Assembly (NCBI GenBank): GCA_947458405.1
Contig: CANGZW010000007.1
Span: forward strand, 1-64,000
Direction: 5' to 3'
Source: Leptospiraceae bacterium
Lineage (GTDB): Bacteria; Spirochaetota; Leptospiria; Leptospirales; Leptospiraceae
Length of the DNA: 64,000 nt
The position numbers and the translations under genes are program-made. This document shows, one piece after another, positions 1 to 11,149 of this stretch. The notes beneath the pieces were generated by a model. It was not told where the DNA came from, searched no databases, and saw nothing but the letters and a program-made list of their open reading frames with translations. The first letter of the stretch is position 1, and each line of letters starts with the position of its first letter.

Positions 1-548
1 ATTAAAATTATAAACATAGCTTTTTTTTCGGATCCTTTTGTTATCACAACTTTCCAGATTACCACTACAACAGGTATGAGAATCAATAAAACGAGGAATC
101 TACCGAGGTTTGTAAAATATTGAGGAATATTTAAATCATAAGCCTGACCGTTGATATCAAAAACAGCATCTGCTTTTAATGCCTGAGATAAGAAATACCC
201 ATCAAAGAGGATGGTTGCGAAAAGGGTTACAAATAGAATGATTCTAGTGAGTTTTGGTTTATTATTGTTTGGAAATCGAAGCAGAAATTGCGAGAGAAAA
301 ACGAAACGAAAGGGGACTCCCAGAAGGGTTACAATACGGGGGATCTTGGAAGAATCATAGGCTCCATTAGAGAAAATATACCCCATTCCACAAATGAAAA
401 TTGTTACAAATACCATTGCCAAGTAGCGCGTCGCCTTTGATTTTTTGGGCAAAAGAAGGAGAAAAGTTCCTGCACCAAATGCAATTAAGGTAGTTAATAG
501 AGATCCGATGGTAGAATAGTTAATATAAATAGAATTAAAATAAGTCAT
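1..548 (-). CDS. Multi-pass membrane protein, N-terminal part only (runs off the window start)
   Basis: Open minus-strand frame from ATG at 548 (MTYFNSIYINYSTIGSLLTTLIAFGAGTFLLLLPKKSKATRYLAMVFVTIFICGMGYIFSN...) to the window edge; strongly hydrophobic segments. Truncated, so absent from the ORF track. Confidence 0.65.
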   Translation of the reverse strand, partial: MTYFNSIYINYSTIGSLLTTLIAFGAGTFLLLLPKKSKATRYLAMVFVTIFICGMGYIFSNGAYDSSKIPRIVTLLGVPFRFVFLSQFLLRFPNNNKPKLTRIILFVTLFATILFDGYFLSQALKADAVFDINGQAYDLNIPQYFTNLGRFLVLLILIPVVVVIWKVVITKGSEKKAMFIIL

Positions 549-638
549 TTTTGTTATCCCGGCTAGAAGATAATCTTGAATAATTTTAGAATTTCAAGAA
601 AAAAAATAATAAGGATTAAAAAATTTTAATGGAGAATA

Positions 639-671
639 GCAATAAAAGCCAGCTTTAAGATAAAAGCTGGC
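639..671 (-). terminator. Rho-independent terminator downstream of the MaoC-like gene
   Basis: 9-bp stem GCCAGCTTT/AAAGCTGGC with 6-nt loop; on the minus strand followed by TTTTATTG. Confidence 0.75.
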
Positions 672-679
672 AGTACGGG

Positions 680-1870
680 TTAGATCGGTTTCTTTTTAAT
701 AACTAGCTTTCTTTCAATTTCAAAAATTTTGTCAGAAATTTTTTCTTTGCCAAATTTCTTTTTATCATTTTCTTTAATAAACAAGTCATCCCCATGTTTT
801 TCATAGGCTTCTATGGCTTTGATGTTTTTTAAACCAATAAATTGAATATGAACTTCCCCGGAGGGTATTCCATATTTATTCCCCACATCTTCTGTGTGTA
901 TAATTCTGGAAATTGAAGTCACTGTATCTCCACTAACTGCTGGTTGTGTATGATAGCCCTCTGTGTAACCCAATTCCCAAATCATATTTTCAGAAATATC
1001 TCTACTTGCAAGACCAATTAGCCACGCAAAAACTAATCCTCCATAAACAATTGGCTCCCCACTCATAGGACCACTTAAGCCTTTGGAGTACAATTTATCG
1101 TAATGCAAAGGGTGTGTATTTCCCATTCTGTAAGTCCATGGGTAATGCTCATCTGTAATTGTCCTTCCGTTAGGGTGAAGATAAATATCACCTGCTGAAA
1201 AACTTTCAAAATAAGTATTTTCCCAGGTGCCGTCTCTGAATTCGGTGGGGAATTTCAGATTGGGAAGCTCTATGTTTGGAGTTTCTTTTTCGGGGAAAAA
1301 TGCAGATGGATTTCCAGGTTTTGAGTTTCCTTTTGGCTTACCATTGGACTGATTTATCATTATCTTTCTTTCATATTGTAGTACAACTTCATTGGATTGA
1401 TTTAAGCATAATGTTCTAACATGAACGATTCCTGGTTTATCAGCTCCTTTGTCATCTATATTCAATATTTTAGTTCTAGATGTTAGGGTATCTCCAGGGT
1501 AAACAGGTTTTAAGAATTGAACATTGTAGTACCCTAAATTTGCAACGGCTTTTTCTGAATTATTTTGAACTCCTAGGGATAGGGCAATATTAAAAACTTG
1601 TAATGGTGATACAAGCATATCCTTAAAACCATGGGCGACTGCATAAGGTTGGGATAGAAATAAAGGATTTGCTTCCATAAAAACTGTTGCAAATTCTTGA
1701 GCAAAAGTTCTATCAATTGTGAAACCCCGTGGGTGAACATAAATATCCCCTTTATTAAATTCTTCGAGGTATCTACCATAAGTATTTTTTATTATTTTAC
1801 CTTTATTTTGAAAAGAAGGTGCAGATTCTTTAAAAGGAGCGGATTCTATTTTTGTCATAAGTGTCCTCAT
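680..1870 (-). CDS. MaoC-like double hot-dog acyl dehydratase
   Basis: 396 aa; two repeated modules ([21 protein letters not shown]..., [32 protein letters not shown]). Start may be the internal Met (MTKIES). Confidence 0.8.
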   Translation of the reverse strand: MRTLMTKIESAPFKESAPSFQNKGKIIKNTYGRYLEEFNKGDIYVHPRGFTIDRTFAQEFATVFMEANPLFLSQPYAVAHGFKDMLVSPLQVFNIALSLGVQNNSEKAVANLGYYNVQFLKPVYPGDTLTSRTKILNIDDKGADKPGIVHVRTLCLNQSNEVVLQYERKIMINQSNGKPKGNSKPGNPSAFFPEKETPNIELPNLKFPTEFRDGTWENTYFESFSAGDIYLHPNGRTITDEHYPWTYRMGNTHPLHYDKLYSKGLSGPMSGEPIVYGGLVFAWLIGLASRDISENMIWELGYTEGYHTQPAVSGDTVTSISRIIHTEDVGNKYGIPSGEVHIQFIGLKNIKAIEAYEKHGDDLFIKENDKKKFGKEKISDKIFEIERKLVIKKKPI

Positions 1871-2017
1871 TTGTTTTATATCAATAGGATAAAAAATCCT
1901 GAATAATACTATCTACCAAAATGCTTAAATCTATAAAAAAATTCAAGATAATTAATTATAAGCCAAGATTGGGTTTTGAAAAAGTACAACTAGAAGGCTT
2001 AAATAATTTGCTTTCTC

Positions 2018-3733
2018 TTAGAGTGTAATTAAAATAATTTCATGATATATAATTGTATAGTAGAAATAAATAACCATTCCAATATAAATTGAATATTTAA
2101 TAATTCTAAAATAATTTAATTCTTTAGTGAGAACTAATTCTATAAAAACATAAGTAAAATAGGAAAAAAATAAAGTTGATAATATAGGTATAAGGGAAAG
2201 ATAAAAAGAGATTAGTTGAAAATTATCTGTATCTATATTTATATAATTTAAAAATGTAAAAATTAATACTATATATAAACTAATAATAATAGATCCCGAG
2301 AGAATCAAATTTTTGAAATATATTAATTTTTTCGAATTATTTTTAGGATGAAATATTAATTTAGATTTTTCTAATATATTGATTAAAATTATAAATATGA
2401 AGTAATATATAATAAAAGTAAGAGACTGAAAAATATCTATATTTTGGTTTAAATTAATTTTTTCATAAGATTGTAAATTACCCATTGATAGGTCAAAACC
2501 ATTTATTTTTCCAAAATTATCAGTAGTAAACTGAATTCTAACGGAAGGAATATCACGGTTTATGAATTCGAGGTTTCGTAAATTTTCAAAAAAAATATCA
2601 GAGGAATCAAGACCCTTCACAGATAAGCCTTTTGAAAAAGATTCGATTTTAATACAATTTATAGTGTTATATAAATAAAAAAGACCTTTTTTGGGAGATG
2701 AAGTGGACAAATATTCTCCTGAAAATTCTGTAAAATCAGAAATATTTTCTGATAAAGTAATTTCTGAGTTCTGATAAATATGATTAATAAAAAGATTAAT
2801 ATATTTTAATAAATTAAGAGAGCTGTTTCTTTTAGTATTTAAATATAGGATAATTTGATAATCAGGTATTACATATAATAATTCAGAAGTTAAACTGTCA
2901 TTATAGATTGAAATAAACCCTTCCATATTATTAAATTTATATTCAGAAAAACCATATCCGGTTGCTGGAAAATGTTCAGAAATTGAAAAATTTTTATCTG
3001 ATAATTTATTGTATAAAATATCATTCATTAAAGAATCAGATTGAAGATTTTCTAATATCGAAGTTATAGTATTATCAGTAATATTGTAAAAAAAAATATT
3101 TTCATTAATTGGAATATTATATTTATTTTCATTATTAGTAATATTTTTTATAAGATTTTTATTTAATATATTATAAAAAATATATTTTTTTAATATAATC
3201 ATCGATGTTGAATGATTGAACTCAGGTCTTTCATCATTAGATGATATTAAAGACTTACTCTTTAATTCTTCGAATAATATTTTTTTATCTATATTTAAAT
3301 TAAATGGGGTTTGTGTTATATTTAAAGAATTGCTTAAAATTCTATCTAATGTAATTTTATTATTGTAATTTACTTGAAATCCATTTTTCCTTAAAACTCT
3401 CTCTAAATTTTCATAGATATTTAATTTATTATTTTCTTCTTCTATCTGAAATATAGAAAGGTTCTCAATTAAATCTTTAAAAATAAATGTTCTAAAATTA
3501 TTACTCGTGTCGAATTCGGAAAATATATTTTGATTTTTCCCCTGATATAGTACAATCAATGATTTTTGAGTATTAATTGAGGATATTTTTTCTGTTACTG
3601 ATTTAAAACAATCATTATCGCAAATTAGTTCTTCAGCATATACATTTAAATTAAAAGAATAGAGAGCTATAAAAAGATAAAATAACTTTTCAATCCTACC
3701 AATTATTAAAAAAATTGTATTATGATCATTCAT
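2018..3733 (-). CDS. Degenerate serine beta-lactamase/PBP4-fold protein with C-terminal TM segments
   Basis: 571 aa; signal-like N-terminus; pattern of class C beta-lactamase family (FRTFIFKDLIENLS at the SxxK position, ITLDRILSNSLNI, FPATGYGFSEYKF..., EFSGEYLSTSS) followed by hydrophobic helices. Catalytic motifs appear lost. Confidence 0.5.
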   Translation of the reverse strand: MNDHNTIFLIIGRIEKLFYLFIALYSFNLNVYAEELICDNDCFKSVTEKISSINTQKSLIVLYQGKNQNIFSEFDTSNNFRTFIFKDLIENLSIFQIEEENNKLNIYENLERVLRKNGFQVNYNNKITLDRILSNSLNITQTPFNLNIDKKILFEELKSKSLISSNDERPEFNHSTSMIILKKYIFYNILNKNLIKNITNNENKYNIPINENIFFYNITDNTITSILENLQSDSLMNDILYNKLSDKNFSISEHFPATGYGFSEYKFNNMEGFISIYNDSLTSELLYVIPDYQIILYLNTKRNSSLNLLKYINLFINHIYQNSEITLSENISDFTEFSGEYLSTSSPKKGLFYLYNTINCIKIESFSKGLSVKGLDSSDIFFENLRNLEFINRDIPSVRIQFTTDNFGKINGFDLSMGNLQSYEKINLNQNIDIFQSLTFIIYYFIFIILINILEKSKLIFHPKNNSKKLIYFKNLILSGSIIISLYIVLIFTFLNYINIDTDNFQLISFYLSLIPILSTLFFSYFTYVFIELVLTKELNYFRIIKYSIYIGMVIYFYYTIIYHEIILITL

Positions 3734-4750
3734 AAATATGAATCAATTCCTGAGATAGAAAAAATAGGCAAAAACATCTATAAAACAACTATTCCACAAC
3801 CATTTTATGCTCCAAATAATATTTATATAATTTTATCTGACGAGCCTGCAATGATAGATTCAGGTTATATTCAAAATTTAGGATTACTACAAAGAGCTCT
3901 CAAGAAGATAGGATTGAATTTTTCCAAAATAAGGCATATATTTTATACACATAATCATATTGATCATATTAGTGCCGCCTTAACCATTCGAAATTATTCG
4001 GGGGCTAAATTATATGGTAAAGAAAATATGGCCGCTAAGATTGGAAATTATTTAGATCATATGCAATACTTTCAAAGAGGGGAGAATAGATTAATCTATA
4101 AAGCCATATCTAATTTTGAATTAAGAAAGTCTTACATAGATATAGCGGATAAAGAAAGAAAAAAACTAAATCAGGCCTATGCAAAAACTCATAAAGTGAA
4201 TCCTATTCTAAAAATGGATATTGAGTTAGTAGAGGGGGATGTCATAGATATCGGTGATAAACTGATTGGATTTTTACATACACCCGGTCATAATTTATGG
4301 CATCTAACTCCATACATAGTAGGGGAAGGTATATATTTTACAGGAGATCTTGTCTTGAGTAATATTTCTTCTATTTATGCGGAAATTGATGGAAATCTTG
4401 CCGATTATTTAAAATCGCTTGAAAGACTAAGTCATTTGCCTATTAAAAGATTGCTACCCGCCCATGGACAAGAACCCAATGATCCTCATAAAGCTATTAA
4501 AACACTTCATAAAACATTACTAATATTAGAGCGTGGTGTAATACGAAGACTAAAAAATTCCCAGTATGACCTAAATGATTTAGCACTTGAAGCAATGGGA
4601 GATAAAGTTAAAAATAGCCCGTATTTTGTTGTTGCTCTTGCTATTATCCATTCAATTCTCTTGAAACTGAAAGAACAAAATATGATTAAAATAATTGAAG
4701 TAGATCCACCGTATGAAAAATATGAGTGGATAGGCGAAATGGATGCTTAA
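3722..4750 (+). CDS. MBL-fold metallo-hydrolase
   Basis: 342 aa; THNHIDHIS (HxHxDH), FLHTPGHNLWHL, YFTGDLVL, LLPAHG. Confidence 0.88.
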   Translation: MIIHKYESIPEIEKIGKNIYKTTIPQPFYAPNNIYIILSDEPAMIDSGYIQNLGLLQRALKKIGLNFSKIRHIFYTHNHIDHISAALTIRNYSGAKLYGKENMAAKIGNYLDHMQYFQRGENRLIYKAISNFELRKSYIDIADKERKKLNQAYAKTHKVNPILKMDIELVEGDVIDIGDKLIGFLHTPGHNLWHLTPYIVGEGIYFTGDLVLSNISSIYAEIDGNLADYLKSLERLSHLPIKRLLPAHGQEPNDPHKAIKTLHKTLLILERGVIRRLKNSQYDLNDLALEAMGDKVKNSPYFVVALAIIHSILLKLKEQNMIKIIEVDPPYEKYEWIGEMDA

Positions 4751-4798
4751 GATTATTTCTACAAAGATCATTTATTTTATAAGGAAATTAAATTAAAA

Positions 4799-5536
4799 AT
4801 GAAAGATAATGGATTATTTCTTGATTTAGATAATACAATTTTAGATTCAAAGGGAGCATACAATTATTCATTATCTAAGATTTCAAAATTTTGGAAAAAA
4901 GAGTTTAGGGAGGATGATTTTTTAGAGCAATTTGAAGAAGTAAAAAAAGAAGTAAAAAAAAGATTACATTCTCTGCCTTATCATAGGTCTAGACTTCTTG
5001 TTTTTAAAGAAATGATTGATAAAAAACAATATAAATTAAATTCAAAATTATTATTAAAATTAGATTATATGTATTTTTATAATTTTAAAAAATATATAAA
5101 TATTTATAAAAAAGATAATAAAAAAAATTATAAAAATTTATTTAAAATATTAAATGAATTAGAAAAAAATACTAAAATATTTCTGCTAACAAATGAATCT
5201 TTAAGAACTCAGCTAATAAAAACTCATGAAATTATTCCTTTAGATTTCAATTTAAATTTAATCACTTCTGAAGAAGTTGGAAAAGAAAAACCTTCTAAAG
5301 ATTACTTTACCTATGCAATCCAAAAATCTCAAATTAACTCAGAAAATCTTACAATGATAGGAGATTCTTTAGAGGATGATATTTACGGGGCAATAAACTC
5401 AAATATAAAAGCCATTCAAGTAAAATCTGTATTTGGTGATAGTAAATACGAAGAGGGAAACTTGAATGGAATTATATTTCCAATTTATGGTAATACTATA
5501 CAAGCATTGGAGTCTTATATTGCTATTAAAAATTAA
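4799..5536 (+). CDS. HAD-superfamily hydrolase
   Basis: 245 aa; [10 protein letters not shown] motif I, LLTNES motif [10 protein letters not shown] and [21 protein letters not shown] motif IV. Confidence 0.88.
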   Translation: MKDNGLFLDLDNTILDSKGAYNYSLSKISKFWKKEFREDDFLEQFEEVKKEVKKRLHSLPYHRSRLLVFKEMIDKKQYKLNSKLLLKLDYMYFYNFKKYINIYKKDNKKNYKNLFKILNELEKNTKIFLLTNESLRTQLIKTHEIIPLDFNLNLITSEEVGKEKPSKDYFTYAIQKSQINSENLTMIGDSLEDDIYGAINSNIKAIQVKSVFGDSKYEEGNLNGIIFPIYGNTIQALESYIAIKN

Positions 5537-7626
5537 TATTCTATATTTAATTCTTTGATACGCTTATCTAATGTATTACGATTGATTCCGAGATATTTTG
5601 CTACTCTGGTTTTTGTATATCTATACTTTTTTAGGGAATATTGAATTAATCTCGATTCAACTTCTCCAATAATTACTTCTAAAGCCTTGCCATCAAGAGA
5701 ATCTAAATATGTATTAGAATAGAAATTAGATCCCTCAATTGTCATACCAGTTTCGTCACTGTGAACATCCTCTTTATGAAATTCACCAGCACTATTTTTT
5801 GATTTAATATCTGAAAAATCATCTACATCTAAACTGGTATTTTGTGTCAAAACAACCGATCTTTCTATAATATTTTCTAACTCTCTTACATTACCGGGCC
5901 AATTATAGGATGTTAAAATTTTATGTGCATCCCTTGTAATACCCTTTACTTCTTTATTATTTTCTTTGGTATACCTTTCTAAAAAATGAAAAATTAATAA
6001 AGGGATATCTTCCGGTCTATCTCTGAGAGGCGGCATGATTAAATTCACGACATTTAAACGGTAATACAAATCACTTCTAAATTTTTTCTCTGAAATCAGA
6101 GATTCTAAATTAGCGTTAGTAGCGGCTAATATTCTTACGTCAACTTTCTTAACTTTTAAAGATCCAACTGCCTCAATTTCTTTTTCTTGTAAAACTCTCA
6201 ATAATTTGGACTGTAAATTTAAATCCATTTCACCAATTTCATCTAGAAAAATGGTTCCACCATCTGCAATTTCAAACTTTCCTTTTTTGTCAGAATATGC
6301 TCCCGTAAAAGAGCCCTTTGTATGACCGAATAATTCACTTTCCAGTAAATGTTCTGGTATTGCGGCACAATTAATTTTAATGAAGGGTTTATCACTTCTA
6401 TTGCTATTATAATGAATTGCAGAGGCTATCATTTCTTTTCCAGTCCCTGATTCTCCAGTAATAAGAACACTTGCTCTTGAGTCGGAGACAAGTCTAACTT
6501 TCTCAAAAAGTTTTTCCATTACTTTGGAACGACCAATCAAGGCTCCAAATTTGTATTTCTCTCGAAGCTCTCTTTTTAATAAAATATTTTCTCTAGAAAT
6601 TTCTTTCTTGGCATCTTCTACCAAATTATGTATTTTGATTGCTTGAGAAATCATGGATGCAACAACTTGAAGAAAGTCTAAATAAGTTTGTGAATCAATA
6701 TTTTTTTGATTTAAAATGAAAACGCTCAACACACCAATTATGGAATGCTCACTTTTTACGGGAGCAGATAGTAAACTTACATCCCCAGTGTTAGTACTAA
6801 AGTAATTCAAATATCCAACTCTATTTAAGAAAACAGGGTCATTTTGAACTGAGGGAATAAAAACAGGTTGTCCATTTTCATACACCTTCCCTGTGATACC
6901 TTCTCCCGGTTGATAGGTTCCCCTTTCAATCTCCTCAGTAGATAAACCAATCGCAGCTACTAATCGTAAAGATCCAGTCTGAGGTTCATATAGAACTAGA
7001 CTCCCTTTTTCTAGTTTTAGAGTTTTTTCCATGATAGTCATGATATTTTGAAAAACTTCATCGAGATCAAGACTTGAAGTTACAACTCGTGAAATGTCTA
7101 TTAAAACTTGTTGGATTTTATTTTTTTGTTCTAGTTTTCGAAAGTTTTGGAGGTTTTTAAAAATTTGTCCCGCTTGATTGGCTAAAATTCCTACAGTAGA
7201 AAGATGTTCATTTGTAAAAGCATCATTTCTATTGGAGTCTAAAGAAATTACACCTATTACCACATCTTCTACGATCATAGGAACAGCTAATTCCGAACGT
7301 AAATCATTTCTGATAGATACATAATCGGGATCCTTGCTGACATCATTGACTAGCTTGCCTATGCCTGTCGAAGCAACCCTTCCCGTGATACCTTCTCCAA
7401 TTTTTAAACGAACTTCTTTTTTTATTTCCGGTTTGTGTCCTCTGTAAGAAACGATATCCAATACATTTTCTTTGTTATTTAATAACATGAGGGATCCGGA
7501 TTCGACTTTGCAAATTTTGATACAATTATCTAAAATTAATTCTAGCAATTCCTCCGGATCTAGAGTAGAGTTCATTGCTAAAGAAACCTCGGATATAGAA
7601 AGAAAGGGATTGATTGTAGAAGACAT
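5533..7626 (-). CDS. Sigma-54-dependent transcriptional activator with two GAF domains, AAA+ and Fis-type HTH
   Basis: 697 aa; two GAF-like segments, GESGTGKE Walker A, GSFTGA loop, [12 protein letters not shown] Walker B, C-terminal HTH ([23 protein letters not shown]). Confidence 0.93.
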   Translation of the reverse strand: MSSTINPFLSISEVSLAMNSTLDPEELLELILDNCIKICKVESGSLMLLNNKENVLDIVSYRGHKPEIKKEVRLKIGEGITGRVASTGIGKLVNDVSKDPDYVSIRNDLRSELAVPMIVEDVVIGVISLDSNRNDAFTNEHLSTVGILANQAGQIFKNLQNFRKLEQKNKIQQVLIDISRVVTSSLDLDEVFQNIMTIMEKTLKLEKGSLVLYEPQTGSLRLVAAIGLSTEEIERGTYQPGEGITGKVYENGQPVFIPSVQNDPVFLNRVGYLNYFSTNTGDVSLLSAPVKSEHSIIGVLSVFILNQKNIDSQTYLDFLQVVASMISQAIKIHNLVEDAKKEISRENILLKRELREKYKFGALIGRSKVMEKLFEKVRLVSDSRASVLITGESGTGKEMIASAIHYNSNRSDKPFIKINCAAIPEHLLESELFGHTKGSFTGAYSDKKGKFEIADGGTIFLDEIGEMDLNLQSKLLRVLQEKEIEAVGSLKVKKVDVRILAATNANLESLISEKKFRSDLYYRLNVVNLIMPPLRDRPEDIPLLIFHFLERYTKENNKEVKGITRDAHKILTSYNWPGNVRELENIIERSVVLTQNTSLDVDDFSDIKSKNSAGEFHKEDVHSDETGMTIEGSNFYSNTYLDSLDGKALEVIIGEVESRLIQYSLKKYRYTKTRVAKYLGINRNTLDKRIKELNIEY

Positions 7627-7742
7627 GCTTAACCATATAGCAAGCTGCTATTGATTTAGTCAAGTAAATATGTAAAAGGTATTCTTTTGGTGGGGGTAGG
7701 ATTTAATCTTATTCCAATAAAAAAGTAAGTAACTTCAGTTAT

Positions 7743-7922
7743 CTATCTTGCGTAATGAGAGTTGCCCATGTCTCCTCTTAATTCCCTGTTAAATAGAGAG
7801 GTTTCCACAATATTTTGCAAAATTTTTTGCATATCCTTCTTTTCAGAGGGAGAAATTGATTGGATTTTTTTTTCAATAGATTCCTGGTAATCATGATTAG
7901 TGATAAAAAAATTAGAACTCAT
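7743..7922 (-). CDS. Small 59-aa protein of unknown function
   Basis: ATG at 7922 preceded by AAGGAGT: MSSNFFITNHDYQESIEKKIQSISPSEKKDMQKILQNIVETSLFNRELRGDMGNSHYAR*. Just below the ORF-track length cutoff. Confidence 0.55.
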   Translation of the reverse strand: MSSNFFITNHDYQESIEKKIQSISPSEKKDMQKILQNIVETSLFNRELRGDMGNSHYAR

Positions 7923-7977
7923 ATAAACTCCTTGTTAAATTTTAAACTATTATAATAAAACTAATTATAGAATAGTT

Positions 7978-9885
7978 ATGTCTAAAGTATTTTTAATATA
8001 TATCAGTCTTTTCACGTTACTTTTTTCAATTGTTAGATTGTCTTATATATATTTATATCATTCGACAACTAGAGTCAATCTAAAAATAAATTATTTATTT
8101 GTTTTTTTTAATGGTCTTCGATTTGACTTCTCTTCCATTTTTTTCCTACTCTTTCCATTTATACTCTTAAGTTTTTATTCCTTGTTCAACAAAAATAGAA
8201 CTTATAAAAAACTTTGGACATATCCCCTCGGTATAATTTTACCTTACACGTTATTTCATCTGATAGGAGATTTTATCTATTTCCAAAATGCTCAAAAACA
8301 TTTAGGATACGAAGGGTTTGTTTTTTTTGGAAAAGACTTTATAGTTTTATTGGAGTCTGCATTTGAAAGTCATTTTTGGTTACTAACTTTTGGATTTCCT
8401 TTTGGTTTTGTATTATCCTATATATTAATAAAATTTATAGATTCTATTGAAATTAAACAACATAAAAATCTCAAAAGAAAAGTAATCGAAATATTAATAT
8501 GGATAACTGTATCTATTTTATTTATTAGAGGAGGAATTCAAAAAAGTTTTATCAGTCCGAGCAATGCTATTGTTACGGAAGATCCATTGTTAAATCAGTT
8601 TGTATTAAATGGTGTATTTACTACAATTCATGAAATTAGAACAGAACAATTTCCTAGAGTACAGGAGATGAAATTATTGGAGTCCATTAGTGTAGTACGA
8701 AATGTAATTAATTATGATGGAGCTACTTTTGTTAATGATGCATATCCAATCTATAGAAAAACAAATGCATTAGAAAAAGATAAAAAACCAAATATATTGA
8801 TGATACTTTTGGAAAGCTGGCCTGCAAAGTACGTACTACAGGATTATAAAGGAAGGGAAATTACCCCTAATTTTAATAAAATTGTAAAAGAGGGAATCTA
8901 TTTATCAAAATTTTTTTCAAACGGGGGTAGAACCTCCAATGGTTTGGTTTCCATTTTTTCTGGAGTCCCCGATAGATCAGGGAAAAGCTTAATTCATTCT
9001 AAATATTCTCTTAATCACTTTACATCCCTTCCAAAATTACTGAATTCAAAGGGTTATGAAACTTATTTTTATTATGGGGGAGAATTAGCTTTTGAAAATT
9101 TAACTCCCGTGATACGTCATTGGGGATTTCAAAAATTGTACGATTTTAATTCTTTTGAGAGAGATGGTAAATTTAAGCAAGGTGTTTGGGGTTACAATGA
9201 TAGTGATGTACTTACAAAAATATTGGAAGATATAAATAATGATAAAAATGAAGATCCAAAATTTAGAGTTTGTCTTACGCTCTCCACTCATCATCCATTT
9301 CAAGTTCCCAGTAATGATTTTAATATTTTTTCTCCAGAAGAAGATGATGATAAATTTATTAACTCCTTGCACTATGCAGATTGGTCTTTGGGGAATTTTA
9401 TCAATGAATTTAAAAAGTCCGATAAGTACAAAGATACTATTATAATTATTGTTTCCGATCATACATCCCATAGAAATCTGAACTATTTTGAGGATAGAAA
9501 TATACCTTTTTTGATTTTAAACTATGAAAATAAGGGTGAGTCTAAAAGGATATCATCTCAGTTGGATATCTTACCTACTGTTTTAGGTATGGTTGGGGGA
9601 GAGTTTTATTTTTCCAGTTTTGGTAAGGATATTTTTCGAGATACATCATCAGGAAATGCTTATATAGCATTTGGAAATATTTATGGGTGGGCAGAAGACA
9701 ATACACTTTTTATGGATACAGTCGAGGAGTATAAAGGGATTCATTTTTCTATTTTTGAGCCTTATATAAGTAAGGGAGCCTGCAAAGAAAATCCTCTTGA
9801 ATGTGAGCCATACCACATTAAAGCAAAGGCATTTTTAAATTTAAATGAAGCACTTCTAATGAAAAATATAGTTGCACCATTTTGA
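7978..9885 (+). CDS. LTA synthase-like membrane sulfatase-fold phosphoglycerol transferase
   Basis: 635 aa; N-terminal TM helices, NILMILLESWPAKY (metal/nucleophile region), SNGGRTSNGL, IIVSDHTSH. Confidence 0.85.
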   Translation: MSKVFLIYISLFTLLFSIVRLSYIYLYHSTTRVNLKINYLFVFFNGLRFDFSSIFFLLFPFILLSFYSLFNKNRTYKKLWTYPLGIILPYTLFHLIGDFIYFQNAQKHLGYEGFVFFGKDFIVLLESAFESHFWLLTFGFPFGFVLSYILIKFIDSIEIKQHKNLKRKVIEILIWITVSILFIRGGIQKSFISPSNAIVTEDPLLNQFVLNGVFTTIHEIRTEQFPRVQEMKLLESISVVRNVINYDGATFVNDAYPIYRKTNALEKDKKPNILMILLESWPAKYVLQDYKGREITPNFNKIVKEGIYLSKFFSNGGRTSNGLVSIFSGVPDRSGKSLIHSKYSLNHFTSLPKLLNSKGYETYFYYGGELAFENLTPVIRHWGFQKLYDFNSFERDGKFKQGVWGYNDSDVLTKILEDINNDKNEDPKFRVCLTLSTHHPFQVPSNDFNIFSPEEDDDKFINSLHYADWSLGNFINEFKKSDKYKDTIIIIVSDHTSHRNLNYFEDRNIPFLILNYENKGESKRISSQLDILPTVLGMVGGEFYFSSFGKDIFRDTSSGNAYIAFGNIYGWAEDNTLFMDTVEEYKGIHFSIFEPYISKGACKENPLECEPYHIKAKAFLNLNEALLMKNIVAPF

Positions 9886-9886
9886 T

Positions 9887-10162
9887 TTATTCTACAGATA
9901 CAGTAAGCCCTTTTTCTCCCATTTTTTCGGCAATAAGTTCACAAACTTCCATACTACCCGTATAACAAACAGCTCTACCCTTATCGTGTGCCTCTTTTGC
10001 GATTTTTTTAGCCTTAGATTTTTCATGTTTACATATTTTTATTAAACAATCTTCTACATGATCAAATGTATTTACACTATCATTAAACAAAATTACCCTA
10101 TTAGAATAAATATTATCATTTCTAAGATTTGTTTTTTGTTCTTCTTCTGTAATAGTTGGCAT
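9887..10162 (-). CDS. clpS: ATP-dependent Clp protease adaptor ClpS
   Basis: 91 aa; VILFNDSVNTFDHVEDCLIKICKHEKSKAKKIAKEAHDKGRAVCYTGSMEVCELIAEKM matches the ClpS core. Confidence 0.92.
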   Translation of the reverse strand: MPTITEEEQKTNLRNDNIYSNRVILFNDSVNTFDHVEDCLIKICKHEKSKAKKIAKEAHDKGRAVCYTGSMEVCELIAEKMGEKGLTVSVE

Positions 10163-10172
10163 AATTTAATCC

Positions 10173-11135
10173 TTACTTTATTCTATTTAGTAAATATTCG
10201 TATACTTCTTTTGCCTGCACGAATTTTTCATTCATGACTTTGTATAATTCTGGATCAGAATTGTGATACTTATCAGGATGATAAAGAAGTGCCATTTTTT
10301 TCCAGGCTTTATCAAGATCTTCTTTAGAATAACTTTCTTTTAAATTAAATAATTCAAGGGCAGAGGATAGTTTTTTTTCTGAATTAATAGGAGCATATCT
10401 TTTTTTATTATTTTTAATATTATAATTATAATGTGCAGTTCTTTTTATTAAATCCTGATATTCTAGTGGTATTCCAAAATGAATATAGAGTGCTTGAAAA
10501 ATTTTCTCTTCTGGGTAATTTAAAACTCCCTCATCAGCTAAGGCAACCTCATAAAGCATAGTAAATAAAGTTATAAAAAACTCACCCCGTTCTTCCGCAG
10601 GGAGATATTTTATGAGATCTGTGTAGATTTGAAATACTTCTAGAATAGAGGGTAATATATTTCCCAAACCAATAGCATTCAAATGCTCTTTTGTGATACT
10701 TACTACCTCAGCTATAAAATTATGATTAACTTTTCCATTAAATATCCTATCCACGGAGTATCGAATCGATTCAATCTCCTTATCAGTAATGTATCCATCT
10801 GATTTTGCAATATGTATACTTATACTTGCCATTACAGAAGCTAAAATATCAACACCGCTTCTTCCTTCAAAAAGCTCTTTTAGTTTTAGAATATAAAAGT
10901 AAGTATTTCTAGCAATCTTTGATGTGTTTTCAGTTGGATTGGGTTTGGAATCTTTATTTTTTAAAAAATTAAAAAATCTTCCCTGTCTTTTTTCTTGTAA
11001 TCCTTCTCCAATTTTTTGGAGACCATATAGACTTAATAACATGATAAATAGACTTTCAATAAAACTTGAGGTATGAAAGAACATATATACTCCGAAAATA
11101 TATATAATCCCACCTGTTATTATTTTAAACATCAA
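10173..11135 (-). CDS. TerB/DjlA-like protein with C-terminal J domain
   Basis: 320 aa; N-terminal TM, TerB-like helical core (IHIAKSDGYITDKEIESIRY), C-terminal DnaJ motif LYHPDKYHN. Confidence 0.8.
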   Translation of the reverse strand: MMFKIITGGIIYIFGVYMFFHTSSFIESLFIMLLSLYGLQKIGEGLQEKRQGRFFNFLKNKDSKPNPTENTSKIARNTYFYILKLKELFEGRSGVDILASVMASISIHIAKSDGYITDKEIESIRYSVDRIFNGKVNHNFIAEVVSITKEHLNAIGLGNILPSILEVFQIYTDLIKYLPAEERGEFFITLFTMLYEVALADEGVLNYPEEKIFQALYIHFGIPLEYQDLIKRTAHYNYNIKNNKKRYAPINSEKKLSSALELFNLKESYSKEDLDKAWKKMALLYHPDKYHNSDPELYKVMNEKFVQAKEVYEYLLNRIK

Positions 11136-11149
11136 TAGTTCCGAAGAAT

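Noticed and set aside
5041-5165. Extremely AT-rich stretch as a possible regulatory or origin-like element
   Set aside because: Lies inside the intact HAD hydrolase frame and is explained by Lys/Asn/Tyr-rich codons.
9100-9471. Minus-strand 123-aa ORF inside the LTA synthase-like gene
   Set aside because: Antisense shadow ORF of a conserved coding region; composition looks like a reverse-complement artefact.
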